From positions 1 to 57,388 of the forward strand of contig JAUIFV010000007.1 in the NCBI GenBank assembly GCA_030430155.1: a DNA stretch of 57,388 nucleotides. The letters run 5' to 3'. Both the position numbers and the translations under genes were made by a program. Below, one piece after another: positions 10,304 to 19,900 of this stretch (positions are counted from its first letter, which is position 1; each line of letters starts with the position of its first letter). Origin of the DNA: Gammaproteobacteria bacterium (GTDB lineage: Bacteria; Pseudomonadota; Gammaproteobacteria; Xanthomonadales; SZUA-5). The notes beneath the pieces were generated by a model that was not told where the DNA came from, did not search any database, and saw only the letters and a list, made by a program, of their open reading frames with translations.

Positions 10304-11646
10304 GCGTTTTCTCCTGGTTGGCACAGCGCGCTGCAAACCCTATCCATCGCCGCCGAGCGCGAGCCCTTGACCAGCACCACCGCCGAGCCGGCTGCCAAAT
10401 CCGCTTCCAGCGCCTGCAGCAGATCGGGCAGTTGGCTGTAGCTGCGGCCACCCTCGCCGAAGGCCTCTGCAGCAAGAGCCGCCAACGGCCCCAGCGCGTA
10501 GAGGCGCTCGACACCGGCCTCGGCCGCCTGACGGCCCACCTGTTGATGCATTCGCTCCTGCTCGGTGCCCAACTCGGCCATGTCGCCCAGCACCAGCCAA
10601 CGCCGCTGGCCCAACTCGGCGATGGCCTCCAGCGCGGCGGCGACCGAGGCCGGATTGGCGTTGTAGCTGTCGTCGACCAGGGTCAGCGCACCAATGCGGC
10701 TCACCGCGAGCCGCCCCTTTTCTGGCTCGGCGGCAGCCAGGCCGACTTCAATGTCAGCCAGACTGGCGCCGGCGGCCAGGGCCAGCGCCGCCGCCGCCGC
10801 GGCGTTGCTGCGGTTGTGCGCGCCGAGCAGGGACAGCTTGATCGCGCAGTCGCCCTGCGGGGCGTGCAGGGTGAAGCGCTGTGGATAGCCGGGCCGGACA
10901 TCGACCACCCGGACCTGCCCGGCCGCGCCGAAGCGCAGTTCCTGCCTGCCGGCGGCCAGTTCGCTGAAGCGCTCCGCGAAACCGTCGTCGGAGTTGATTA
11001 CCGCGATCCCGGCTTCGGCCAAGGCCGCATAGATCGCGCCCTTGGTTTCCGCGATCCGCGCGCGCGAGCCGAACTGAGCGATGTGCGCATCGGCGACGTT
11101 GTTGACGATCGCCACGTCAGGCTGGGCGATCTGGCACAGGTAGGCGATATCGCCCGGCTTGCCTGCACCCATCTCCAGCACCGCGTAGCGGTGTTCAGCG
11201 CTCAGCTTGGCCAGGGTCAACGGCAGACCCAGCTCATTGTTGAGGTTGCCGCCGGTAGCCAGCACCGCAGCCGATTGGGAGAGGATGCCGGCGGTGAGGT
11301 TCTTGACCGTGGTCTTGCCGTTGGAGCCGGTGATGGCAATCACTTTGAGTCGGTGCCGGCGCAGATGCTCGGCGGCGATCCTGCCGGCGGCGCGCTGCAC
11401 ATCGGCCACCCGCACCTGCGGCAGCGGATCCTCAACGAAACGCGAAACCAAGGCTGCCGAGGCGCCAGCCTGACGGGCCTGGGCGAGGTAGTCGTGACCA
11501 TCGACGTGCTCACCGGGCATGGCCAGGAACAGCTCACCCGGACTGAGCTTGCGGGTGTCGATGCACATCCCGCGCACCAGCACGTCTTCGCCGCGCAACT
11601 CGCCCCCGGTCCAATGCTCGATCTGGCTGGTGCGTGCGGTCAGCAT
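10288..11646 (-). CDS. murF: UDP-MurNAc-tripeptide--D-Ala-D-Ala ligase MurF
   Basis: Last cytoplasmic Mur ligase, adding the D-Ala-D-Ala dipeptide. The 452-residue protein has an N-terminal uridine-binding domain ([18 protein letters not shown]), the P-loop [28 protein letters not shown] and [16 protein letters not shown]. It overlaps murE by 7 nt and reaches 16 nt into mraY, so translation of the three is probably coupled. Confidence 0.96.
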   Translation of the reverse strand: MLTARTSQIEHWTGGELRGEDVLVRGMCIDTRKLSPGELFLAMPGEHVDGHDYLAQARQAGASAALVSRFVEDPLPQVRVADVQRAAGRIAAEHLRRHRLKVIAITGSNGKTTVKNLTAGILSQSAAVLATGGNLNNELGLPLTLAKLSAEHRYAVLEMGAGKPGDIAYLCQIAQPDVAIVNNVADAHIAQFGSRARIAETKGAIYAALAEAGIAVINSDDGFAERFSELAAGRQELRFGAAGQVRVVDVRPGYPQRFTLHAPQGDCAIKLSLLGAHNRSNAAAAAALALAAGASLADIEVGLAAAEPEKGRLAVSRIGALTLVDDSYNANPASVAAALEAIAELGQRRWLVLGDMAELGTEQERMHQQVGRQAAEAGVERLYALGPLAALAAEAFGEGGRSYSQLPDLLQALEADLAAGSAVVLVKGSRSAAMDRVCSALCQPGENACCSG

Positions 11647-13139
11647 CGCTGCGCCTCCAGCCAGCTACGGGCAACCGCCACATCGTCAAAGGGTCGACGC
11701 ACGCCCATGCTTTCCTGGGTCCGCTCGTGACCCTTGCCGGCAATCAGCAGCAGGTCCTCAGGCTTCCCTGCAGCGAGGCCGGCAGCGATGGCGGCGGCGC
11801 GATCGTGGATCACCGCGATGCGCTGCGGCTGCGTACATCCGGCCAGTATCTGTGCGGCGATGGCTTGCGCCGATTCGCCGCGCGGGTTGTCATCGCTGAC
11901 GATCACCTCGTCGGCCAGCTGCTCGGCGATCTGACCCATCGGCGCGCGCTTGCCCGCGTCGCGCTCGCCGCCACAGCCGAAGATCACCCGCAATCGACCA
12001 GCGCAGTGCTGGCGCAGCGCCTGCAGAGCCAACGCCAGGGCGTCCGGCGTGTGTGCGTAGTCGACCACCGCGGCACCGTGCGCGCCGCCGTCGATCCACT
12101 GCATGCGTCCGGGGACCGGCCGCAAGGCTGCCAGGCCGCGGACCACCACATCCAAGTCGTGTCCGAGGCCCAGCAGCACGGCCGCCACCCCCAGTGCATT
12201 GGCCAGATTGAATCGCCCCAGCAGCGGCAGTTCAATCTCCGCGGAACGACCCTGCCAGTCGATCTGCACGCGCATCCCGGTGGCGTTGAGTTCGGCGCTA
12301 ACGGCGCGCAGGTTGGCGTCGTCGCACTCGCCATAGCTGATCACGCGCCCATTGGGCGGCTGCTGCAGCAAGCGGCGCCCCCAGGAATCATCGGCATTGA
12401 CCACCGCTACATCCAGGTCCGGCCAGGCGAACAGCCGCGCCTTGGCCTGGAAGTAGTCCTCCATATCGGCGTGGTAATCGAGATGGTCGCGGCTGAGGTT
12501 GGTGAACAGCGCCAGCTTGAAGCGGGTGCCGTCGACTCGCCCCTGATCCAGCGCGTGCGAGGACACTTCCATCGCGACGCAGTCGGCGCCGGCGGCGACC
12601 ATTTCGGCCAGCCAGCGCTGGGTCTGTGCGGCATCGGGCGTTGTCCGTTCGCCGGCCCGCAGTGCGCCATGCAGCCCGCTGCCCAGTGTGCCCTGGGTGC
12701 CAACGCGATGACCGATGGCGGTCAGCGCCTGGGCCAGATAGTGCACCACCGAGGTCTTGCCGTTGGTACCGGTCACTCCCAGCACGTCGATCTGCGTCGA
12801 CGGCTGACGGTAGGCCAGCGAGGCCAACTCACCGCTGCGCGCGCGCAGGCCCGGGACCTCGATCAACGGTACGCTTCGATCAGCGTTGTGGGAAAGGTCC
12901 TCGCCTTCGGCCAATCCGTCGTGGACCACGGCGCAGGCGCCCGCGGCGACGGCTTGAGCTGCAAAGCGCAGTCCGTGGGTGCCGGCACCTGCCATGGCCA
13001 GGAACAGGTCGCCTGCCCGCACCGCACGGCTGTCCATGGCCACACCGCGGATGCTCAGCGGGGGCACCACCTGCCCGGCCGCAACGTCCAATCCGGCCTG
13101 CTGCAGCAGCTGATCGAGGCTCTGACCTATCGCGCTCAC
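11640..13139 (-). CDS. murE: UDP-MurNAc-L-Ala-D-Glu--meso-diaminopimelate ligase MurE
   Basis: Adds the third residue of the stem peptide. The 499-residue protein carries VAMDSRAVRAGDLFLAMAG (UDP site), the P-loop VTGTNGKTSVVHYLAQ, MEVSSHALDQGRVDG and SDDNPRGE, the motif of meso-diaminopimelate-specific enzymes, so the wall should be mDAP-type. The start is GTG at 13139, overlapping the ftsI stop as GTGA. No in-frame ATG lies near the conserved start. Confidence 0.95.
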   Translation of the reverse strand: MSAIGQSLDQLLQQAGLDVAAGQVVPPLSIRGVAMDSRAVRAGDLFLAMAGAGTHGLRFAAQAVAAGACAVVHDGLAEGEDLSHNADRSVPLIEVPGLRARSGELASLAYRQPSTQIDVLGVTGTNGKTSVVHYLAQALTAIGHRVGTQGTLGSGLHGALRAGERTTPDAAQTQRWLAEMVAAGADCVAMEVSSHALDQGRVDGTRFKLALFTNLSRDHLDYHADMEDYFQAKARLFAWPDLDVAVVNADDSWGRRLLQQPPNGRVISYGECDDANLRAVSAELNATGMRVQIDWQGRSAEIELPLLGRFNLANALGVAAVLLGLGHDLDVVVRGLAALRPVPGRMQWIDGGAHGAAVVDYAHTPDALALALQALRQHCAGRLRVIFGCGGERDAGKRAPMGQIAEQLADEVIVSDDNPRGESAQAIAAQILAGCTQPQRIAVIHDRAAAIAAGLAAGKPEDLLLIAGKGHERTQESMGVRRPFDDVAVARSWLEAQRC

Positions 13140-14866
13140 GGCTCCACCGGCTCGGCAAAAGCTTCGTCAACGGCGGCGACCATGGTTTGTGACCAGTCCG
13201 CTTCTCCGTTGGGCGGCACGTTGAGCAAGCGCAGTGCGCCGCCGACCACCTGAGCGAACACCGGCGCGGCAACCTGACCGCCGTAATAGGCACCAGCCTT
13301 TGGGTCATCGATGACCACCACGCAGGCCACTCGCGGCTGGTTGGCCGGAGCGAAGCCGGCAAAGACGGAGATGTAGCGGCTCTGGTAGCCACCGCCGCCG
13401 ATTTTCCGCGCCGTGCCGGTCTTGCCGGCGACGCTGTAGTGCTCGACATTGGCGCGGGTCGCCGTGCCGCCGGGACCCGTCACGGTTTCGAGCATCTGCG
13501 ACACCTGCGCGGCCAGCAGCGGATCAATGACCGCCGTCGACGGATTGGATGCGTCGCGGACAAAGGTGGGCGCTCGCATGCGCCCGCCGTTGGCCAGGGT
13601 GGCGAATGCCTGCGCCAGCTGCAGTGCGGTTGTGGAGATGCCATAGCCGTAGGAAATCGTAGCCTTCTCCACCGGACCCCAGCGGCCGGGCTCGGCGAGC
13701 ACGCCGGCAGCCTCGCCGGGGAAGCCGGAACCGGTCGGCTGGCCGAAGCCGAAGCGGTGGAACATGTCCCAGATGTGGTCATTGGACATACCCTGGGCCA
13801 ACCGGGTGGCCCCGACATTGCTCGACTTGGCCAGAATGCCGGCCAGATCCAGGCTGCCGAAGCTGCGGATGTCCTTGACCACGTGATTGGCCACCGGCAG
13901 GGTGCCCGGGGCGGTGTCGATGACGCTGCTGGTGCTGAACTTGCCGCTTTCCAGTGCCGCAGCCACGGTGAAAGGTTTGATTACGCTGCCGGGCTCAAAG
14001 ACATCGGTCAGGGCGCGGTTGCGCAAGTGTGCGGTCTCGCCACGCTGCCGGCTGTTGGGGTTGAAGGAGGGCTGATTGACCATCGCCAGCACTTCTCCGG
14101 TGCCCACTTCCAAGACCACCACCGAGCCGGAACTGGCCCGATTCTCCTGCATGGCCGCCTTCAACTCGCGATAGGCCAGATACTGCAGCCGGCGGTCCAG
14201 GCTGAGCACCAGATCGCCGCCGGGCTGCGGCGGTGCAACCTGCTCGACGGTATCCACCACCCGACCCAAACGATCGCGAATCACCCGCTTGCGACCGGGC
14301 TCGCCGGCCAGCCAGTGGTCGTAGGCCAGCTCGATGCCTTCCTGACCGCGGTCGTCGATATTGGTGAAGCCCAGCACGTGGCCAAAGATTTCGCCACCGG
14401 GGTAGTAGCGCCGGAACTCACGCTGCTGATTGACTCCGGGCAGTTCCAGGGCCAGCACACGCTGCGCCCGCTCCGGGCTCAGATGGCGGGCCAGATAGAC
14501 AAATTCGCGCTCGCGGCGCTGCTGCAGGCGCTCGGCCAGTTCCTCGCCGTCCAGACCCAGAGCCTGCGCCAGCTCGGGCAATCGATCCTCGGATTCCAGC
14601 AGCTTGCCTGGATCGGCCCACAGTGAAACTACCGGCGTACTCACCGCCAGCGGTTCGCCGTTGCGATCGGTGATCGAACCGCGGTAAGCGGGAATCGGCA
14701 CCTCGCGCAGGAAGCGGGCGTCACCCTGCTCCTGGTAGAAATCCTTGCGCAGCACCTGCAGATCGATGGCGCGAGCGAGCAATCCGCTGCCGGCTACGCC
14801 GAACACCAGCAGCACGCCGTACAGACGCACGCGCAGATTCACTTTGGGCGCGCGAGCGCGGCTCAT
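13136..14866 (-). CDS. ftsI: septal transpeptidase FtsI (PBP3)
   Basis: Class B penicillin-binding protein that crosslinks septal peptidoglycan with FtsW. The 576-residue protein has one N-terminal membrane anchor (LYGVLLVFGVAGSGLLARA), a dimerisation/pedestal domain to about residue 215, and a transpeptidase domain with SVIK (Ser294-Lys297), SSN (348-350) and KTG (482-484). ATG at 14866 overlaps the ftsL stop as ATGA. Confidence 0.96.
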   Translation of the reverse strand: MSRARAPKVNLRVRLYGVLLVFGVAGSGLLARAIDLQVLRKDFYQEQGDARFLREVPIPAYRGSITDRNGEPLAVSTPVVSLWADPGKLLESEDRLPELAQALGLDGEELAERLQQRREREFVYLARHLSPERAQRVLALELPGVNQQREFRRYYPGGEIFGHVLGFTNIDDRGQEGIELAYDHWLAGEPGRKRVIRDRLGRVVDTVEQVAPPQPGGDLVLSLDRRLQYLAYRELKAAMQENRASSGSVVVLEVGTGEVLAMVNQPSFNPNSRQRGETAHLRNRALTDVFEPGSVIKPFTVAAALESGKFSTSSVIDTAPGTLPVANHVVKDIRSFGSLDLAGILAKSSNVGATRLAQGMSNDHIWDMFHRFGFGQPTGSGFPGEAAGVLAEPGRWGPVEKATISYGYGISTTALQLAQAFATLANGGRMRAPTFVRDASNPSTAVIDPLLAAQVSQMLETVTGPGGTATRANVEHYSVAGKTGTARKIGGGGYQSRYISVFAGFAPANQPRVACVVVIDDPKAGAYYGGQVAAPVFAQVVGGALRLLNVPPNGEADWSQTMVAAVDEAFAEPVEP

Positions 14867-15132
14867 GGCAACACCCGTCTTTCTGCCGGTGGGGTCAGCT
14901 GCATGCCCAGATCGCGGGTCGCGACCCGCTCGATACGCCCCGGGTCGGCCCAGGTGGCCTGCTCCAGCTGCAGCCGGCCCCACTCGATATTGAGCTCATC
15001 ACGCTCGGTCACCAGCCGCTCCAGCACGGTGAAGCGAGTCCGGCTGTCGTGACGAGCAACCACCACAAACAGGGCGCTGCCGAGCACGGCCAGCGCCAGC
15101 AATCCGGTCGTCAGTAGCGCCGCCAGCTTCAA
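14863..15132 (-). CDS. ftsL: cell division protein FtsL
   Basis: Small bitopic divisome protein of the FtsQLB complex. The 89 residues comprise a membrane segment at about 3-25 (LAALLTTGLLALAVLGSALF) and a periplasmic coiled coil (LERLVTERDELNIEWGRLQLEQ). The start appears to be TTG at 15132, overlapping the rsmH stop as TTGA; the only in-frame Met is far inside, so a weak start looks real. Low FtsL translation would fit its known limiting role, but that is inference. Confidence 0.9.
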   Translation of the reverse strand: MKLAALLTTGLLALAVLGSALFVVVARHDSRTRFTVLERLVTERDELNIEWGRLQLEQATWADPGRIERVATRDLGMQLTPPAERRVLP

Positions 15133-16070
15133 CGCAGACGCTCCGCGACGCGCAAGCGGGCGCTGCGGGCACGCGCATTGGCTGCCAGCTCAGCTTGATC
15201 CGCTTCGTATTTGCCGAGCAGACGCAGCTCCGGCACGAACTCTTCGCTGCTCGGCGGCAGGCGACGGTCCACCGCAGGCGCCTTGGCGCGTGCCGCCATG
15301 AACCGCTTGACCACCCGGTCCTCCAGCGAATGGAAGCTGATCACGGCCAGACGGCCGCCCTGTTCCAACACCCGCAGCGCGCTTTGCAATCCGCTTTCCA
15401 GGGCACCCAGCTCATCGTTGACCACGATGCGCAGCGCCTGGAAGGTCTTGGTCGCCGGATGCGTGCGGCCGCGCCGAGGCACCACGCTGGCAACCAGATC
15501 GGCCAACTCCAGAGTGCGCAGCAGCGGCGCGCTGGCGCGCTGGGCGACGATCAGCTTGGCGATACGGCGGGAAGCGTTCTCCTCGCCGTAGTGATACAGC
15601 GCATCGGCAATCTCCGCTTCGCTGGCATTGGCCAGCCAATCGGCAGCGCTTTGCCCCCGTCGCGGGTCCATACGCATGTCCAGCGGCCCATCGGTCTGGA
15701 AGCTGAATCCGCGCTCACCCTGATCAAGCTGCGGCGAAGACACGCCCAGATCCATCAGCACGCCGGCGCAGCTGGCCTCGTCGAAGGTTGGCAGCAGCTC
15801 GGCGAAATTGCCGTCCATGGCGGTCACCCGGCGGTCCTGCTCCGCCAACGCTCGCGCTTCGGCCACCGCCTGCGGATCACGATCGATGGCATACAGCCTT
15901 GCAGCGGCAGACAGCCGATCGAGCAGACCCCGGCTGTGCCCACCGCGCCCGTAGGTGCAGTCCACATAGGTGCCATCAAGACGACCGCACCAGCCATCCA
16001 GCACCGCGGCGGGCAGCACCGGCAAATGGCCATCGGTATTCGTGCTGAGGTCGGCGGGTGTCGCTGCCAC
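15129..16070 (-). CDS. rsmH: 16S rRNA m4C1402 methyltransferase RsmH
   Basis: SAM-dependent N4-methyltransferase of C1402 in 16S rRNA, formerly MraW. The 313-residue protein shows the SAM site VDCTYGRGGHSRGLL, MDLGVSSPQLDQGERGFSF, the insert domain and VISFHSLEDRVVKRFM. The start is GTG at 16070 with AGGAG about 12 nt upstream. It is the second gene of the cluster, 23 bp after mraZ. RsmI (47390-48292) modifies the same nucleotide. Confidence 0.95.
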   Translation of the reverse strand: MAATPADLSTNTDGHLPVLPAAVLDGWCGRLDGTYVDCTYGRGGHSRGLLDRLSAAARLYAIDRDPQAVAEARALAEQDRRVTAMDGNFAELLPTFDEASCAGVLMDLGVSSPQLDQGERGFSFQTDGPLDMRMDPRRGQSAADWLANASEAEIADALYHYGEENASRRIAKLIVAQRASAPLLRTLELADLVASVVPRRGRTHPATKTFQALRIVVNDELGALESGLQSALRVLEQGGRLAVISFHSLEDRVVKRFMAARAKAPAVDRRLPPSSEEFVPELRLLGKYEADQAELAANARARSARLRVAERLR

Positions 16071-16093
16071 GGTGATTGCAAACTCCTGATGGG

Positions 16094-16540
16094 CTAGAAA
16101 CTCAAGGACCGCATCTCCTCGGTCGTCTCGCCCTCGGCTATAGGTTGTTCCAGCAAGGCACGCTGGGCCGACTCATTCCAAAGCTCGAACTTGGTGCCCA
16201 TGCCCAGCAGCACCGCCTTGCGCTCCAGTCCCACCACCTGTCGCGCGCTCAGCGGCAACAGCAGCCGGCCCTGCGCATCCAGGTCGACGTGGGTGGCCGC
16301 GCCAACCAGCTTGCGCTGCAGTTCACGGTGGGCACGCTGAAAACTCTTCAGCTGCATCACCTCGTCGCGTACCCGCTCCCACTCCGGCACCGGAAACAAC
16401 AGCAGACAGTGCGTCTCGAAGGGGTTGTAGGTGACCACCATCGAACCGCCACTGGCCTTGGCCAAAGGCTCACGATGAACCGTCGGCATCGCCAGGCGGC
16501 CCTTGTCATCGATCGATACGTTGGTCTCGCCGTAGAACAT
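16094..16540 (-). CDS. mraZ: transcriptional regulator MraZ
   Basis: AbrB-fold DNA-binding protein that represses its own dcw operon. It carries the two family motifs: MFYGETNVSIDDKGRLAMP at the N-terminus and ATHVDLDAQGRLLLP in the second half. I chose ATG at 16540 (148 residues), the canonical MraZ start, rather than an upstream GTG at 16570; GGA precedes it. The promoter region directly upstream holds a regular array of TGG boxes. Confidence 0.95.
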   Translation of the reverse strand: MFYGETNVSIDDKGRLAMPTVHREPLAKASGGSMVVTYNPFETHCLLLFPVPEWERVRDEVMQLKSFQRAHRELQRKLVGAATHVDLDAQGRLLLPLSARQVVGLERKAVLLGMGTKFELWNESAQRALLEQPIAEGETTEEMRSLSF

Positions 16541-16546
16541 GGCTTT

Positions 16547-16601
16547 CCACGGGAATCCACTTATCCCCACATATTTCCATTCTAGCCCACTTTTTCCCCC
16601 A
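16547..16601 (-). promoter_or_regulatory. MraZ operator: six TGG boxes at 10-bp pitch
   Basis: On the minus strand TGG occurs at positions ending 16549, 16559, 16569, 16579 and 16589 at exact 10-bp intervals, with a sixth at 16601 after 12 bp. Three extend to TGGG. E. coli MraZ binds TGGGN repeats separated by 5 nt, which is also a 10-bp pitch. The array lies immediately upstream of the mraZ start and overlaps the candidate -10, so autorepression is likely. Confidence 0.8.
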
Positions 16602-16607
16602 GTTCAC
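16579..16607 (-). promoter_or_regulatory. candidate mraZ/dcw promoter -10
   Basis: TAGAAT (16584 to 16579 on the minus strand, 5 of 6 matches to the sigma-70 -10) lies inside the MraZ boxes. No good -35 is visible at 16-18 bp, so the call is tentative. An alternative TTGACT hexamer further upstream, near 16650, lacks a convincing -10. Confidence 0.35.
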
Positions 16608-16877
16608 CTAACCCGGTTCACATTTCTCCAGCCCCGTCAATAACTTAAGTCAATTTCTAGCTTCGCGCCCTAAGTGCATAAAAACATTGAAGTAATGCGA
16701 ACAGGGCGAACAAACACACAAAGAAGCAGAGCGAGCTGAGGCCAAGATGGCGCCTACTCACGACCGACAGAGATATGGCGAAGTCCGGGCAAGTGCCCCG
16801 CTGAAGGGCCTTTGTCGCCCGGCGTCGGACCCCGTGACGACACGTTGCCGGCTGCCCAACTACAGGGCATCACAAAG

Positions 16878-16908
16878 CAACTGACCCTCCGCTGCGGAGG
16901 GTCAGTTG
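16878..16908 (-). terminator. hairpin downstream of the giant exported-protein gene
   Basis: CAACTGACCCTCCG and CGGAGGGTCAGTTG form a perfect 14-bp stem with a 3-nt loop, 61 bp past the stop of the giant gene. On the minus strand the stem is followed by GCTTTGTG, a short U-rich tail. It probably terminates the giant transcript before the mraZ promoter region. The rest of 16609-16969 shows no gene. Confidence 0.6.
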
Positions 16909-16969
16909 GTGGTGGTAATGGGTCGTACTGGTCGCCAACCGGATGACCGGCAGACAACCGGACAAGGGC

Positions 16970-19900
16970 TCAATCGCTGAAGGGATCCTCCAGCCCGTCG
17001 CAATAGATGCCGATAGGATCGCTGTCGGTACTGCTGTTGTTGCCAGGTACCGGATCGGAGACCCCGGCGGGGGTTGCGACGCTAGCCGTGTTGTTGACGG
17101 TGATCTCTGGCGCTCGCTGAACATCTGCGCTGAAGCTGAACACCAAACCGCCGCCAGTGGGCAGATTCACCAAAGTGTCGATGCCGCCGCTGCCGCTGGC
17201 AGTGCAACTGGCCCCACCGCTGGCCGTGCAGGTCCAGCTCGCATTGCTCAGACCCGCCGGAATGCTGTCGGTCACCCGGGCATTGGTCACCGCCTCTGGC
17301 CCCAGGTTGGACACTTCGATGCGATAGGCCACCCGATTGCCACCGGGTAGCACGCAACGATCGTTGCGTTTGCGGATACTCAGATCGGCGCCGCCGCTAA
17401 GCACCTGCTGGGTTCCGGTCGCGCTGCTGGCGTTGAAATCGGCATCGCCGGCGTAGCTGACCGACAGGCTGCGGTTGCCGGCGGTCTTGAAGCTGATCTG
17501 GCAGCTGTTGACCGGCAGCGTGGCCTGGCACACATCGATACCGTCGGTCACCGTCACGATTCCGGTGGGCGTGCCCGCCCCAGGTGCCTGCACGGTTACT
17601 GCGAACTGCACCGTCACCGTTTGGCCGACACCAGACGGGTTGGGATTCTGCGCCACGATCGCGGTACTGGTCTGGGCCCGGATCACCCCATGCGTCGCCA
17701 GCGGCGACTGGCTGCCGGCAAAGTTGCACGCGCCCGGCACGTAGTCGGCGATCAATGCCTTGGTGATGGCATTGGGTGCGGTCAGGCTACAGCTGCCGAC
17801 GGCAGTACCCGGCGTGACGCCGGCTGCCAGCGTGGCCATGCAACTGTCGCTGTTGGGCAACTGGGTGATGGTCACGGTGCCACAGGGAGTGCCGCCCAGG
17901 TCGCCAGCAACCTGCACGTCCACCTGATAGGGCTGCCCAACCACGCTTGGCTCCGGCGTCGCGGCGACAATCGTGGTGGTGGTGTCCTCGGGCGGACCCA
18001 GGACCACCGTGTGCGGCTCGACCGCACTGGCGCTGCCCAGGAACTCGGTGTTGCCGGCATAGGTGGCGGTCAGATTGACCGGGCCCACCGTATTCAGGGT
18101 GATGTCGCAGGCGCCCATGCCGCTACCGTCGATCGCTGCAACCACGCAGGATTCGCCGGTATTGGCATTCACCGTGACGCTGCCTGCCGGCGTCAGGATA
18201 TTGCCGGCCACCGCCGGCTGCACCAGCACCTGCACGTTCACGGGGGTGCTCACGGCCGACGGATCGGGCGTTGCTGCGGTGATCTGGGTGGTTGTGGCCG
18301 CCTGATCCACCATGTGCGGCAGCATCGACACTACCAACTCGAAAGTGGGGTCGGGATTGTAGGTGACGGTGACCCCCTGCGCTCCCACGTTGACCGCATT
18401 GGTGGTGCATTGACCAGCGCCCCCGACCAGATTGATGGTGCAGGTCTCGCCACCGGTGCCGAGCACATCGACCGTACCGCTGGGCGTACCGACGATGGCG
18501 GTGAGCGCGACATCGACCATATAGGGGTCGCCCGCGCCGCTTGGCTCCGGGGTGATGGTGAAGTTGCTGAAGGCAGTGGGGTTGCCCACATCGTGCGGCT
18601 CGCCGTCGGGATCGACCGCCGGGCCGAAGGCCTGGTTGGTGTCGTCGTAAAAGGCTCCCAGGGTGAACGAGCCGATGTCCAGCGGCGAGTTGAGCAGGCA
18701 GCTACCGACGTCGAAATCGCTGGGCAACAGGCTGATCATGCAGGCCTCGGTGTTGCCATCATCGACGAATACATCGCCCTGCACCGAGAACGGCCCATTC
18801 GGCATCATGGTGACTTCCACCGGGTATGGGTCGCCGATCAACGAGGGGTCCGGGGAGTCGTCGGTGATCTCCATGCTGAGGTCGTAGTAGCTGAACTCAC
18901 TGCTCTTGCAGTCGCCGTCAGTAGCGGTGGCGATCAGGATGTCGTCAATACCGAACGCGGGCGTGCCGGGCAGCACGAAGCTCTCCGTACCGCCGGGGCT
19001 GGCTGGGCTGTAGCTGGCCGCACCGAGGAATTCCAGACCTTCGTCGCCGTCGGCGCGGAAGAACTCCACCACCAGCGGGAAGGCCGCGTTGGCGAAATCG
19101 GTGTCCACCGAATACTCCACGGTGAACTGGCCGGTGGTCGGCGTATCCGGCAGGAAGTTTGAGATCAGCGGGTAATTCTGGCCGTTGTTGAAACCGCCAT
19201 CGGCGTCCAAGGGATCGTTGATCTGGCGCCCATCGGCATCAAAGTCGATGCCCAGTCCGGCGTTGTTGGCAAAGATGTTCCGGGCGAGGCACAACCTGCC
19301 CTCCTGGGTTTCAGTGCCAGCCACCGGGAAGGCCGCACTGAGCACGCCGGATCCGAGATTGAACTCGATCTTGTTTGCCGCACCGAGCGCGGCACCGCCC
19401 AGGTTCACCTGGCCGTAGGTCATCTCGATGACGTTCACACCGTTCGCATTACCCAGCGGGATGGTGCCGTCAACGCCGACACCGATGTAGTTGTTGACGA
19501 TGGTCGTTCCGTCGAAGCACAGGTCCGTAATCACAGGTGCGCACTGCAAGCCGATGCCGTCTTCGACGTTGGCCGAGATCACGTTGCGCTGTTCGCCAAG
19601 CAAACCGCCCACCACGCCGTTGATGGCCTGGGTATTGGAGTTGAAGAAGATGCCGCGGCGACCATTGGGCAGCGGCGCCAGACCGGTGGCGTCAGTCCCG
19701 ATCAGATTGCCTTCAACAATCACGTTGTCGGCATCGATCACTACGCCGTGATTGAGATTTCCGGAAATCAGATTGCGCTCGGCCGACAGCGCCGAACCCA
19801 GATTCACCGAGGCGCCACCGGGGGCGTTATTGATGACGATGCCATCGCCCTGCATCGGCGTAGGCGCGCTGAGCCCATCGACGCTGCTGCCGATGAAGTT

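Noticed and set aside
1512-13253. Long plus-strand open frames opposite ftsZ, ftsA, mraY, murF and murE (up to about 540 codons)
   Set aside because: They are antisense shadows of strongly conserved genes in GC-rich DNA, with low-complexity His/Gln/Arg-rich products.
16085-16100. CTAG at the mraZ stop as another element border
   Set aside because: Only 23 bp separate mraZ from rsmH and no inverted-repeat body follows; the CTAG is probably chance.
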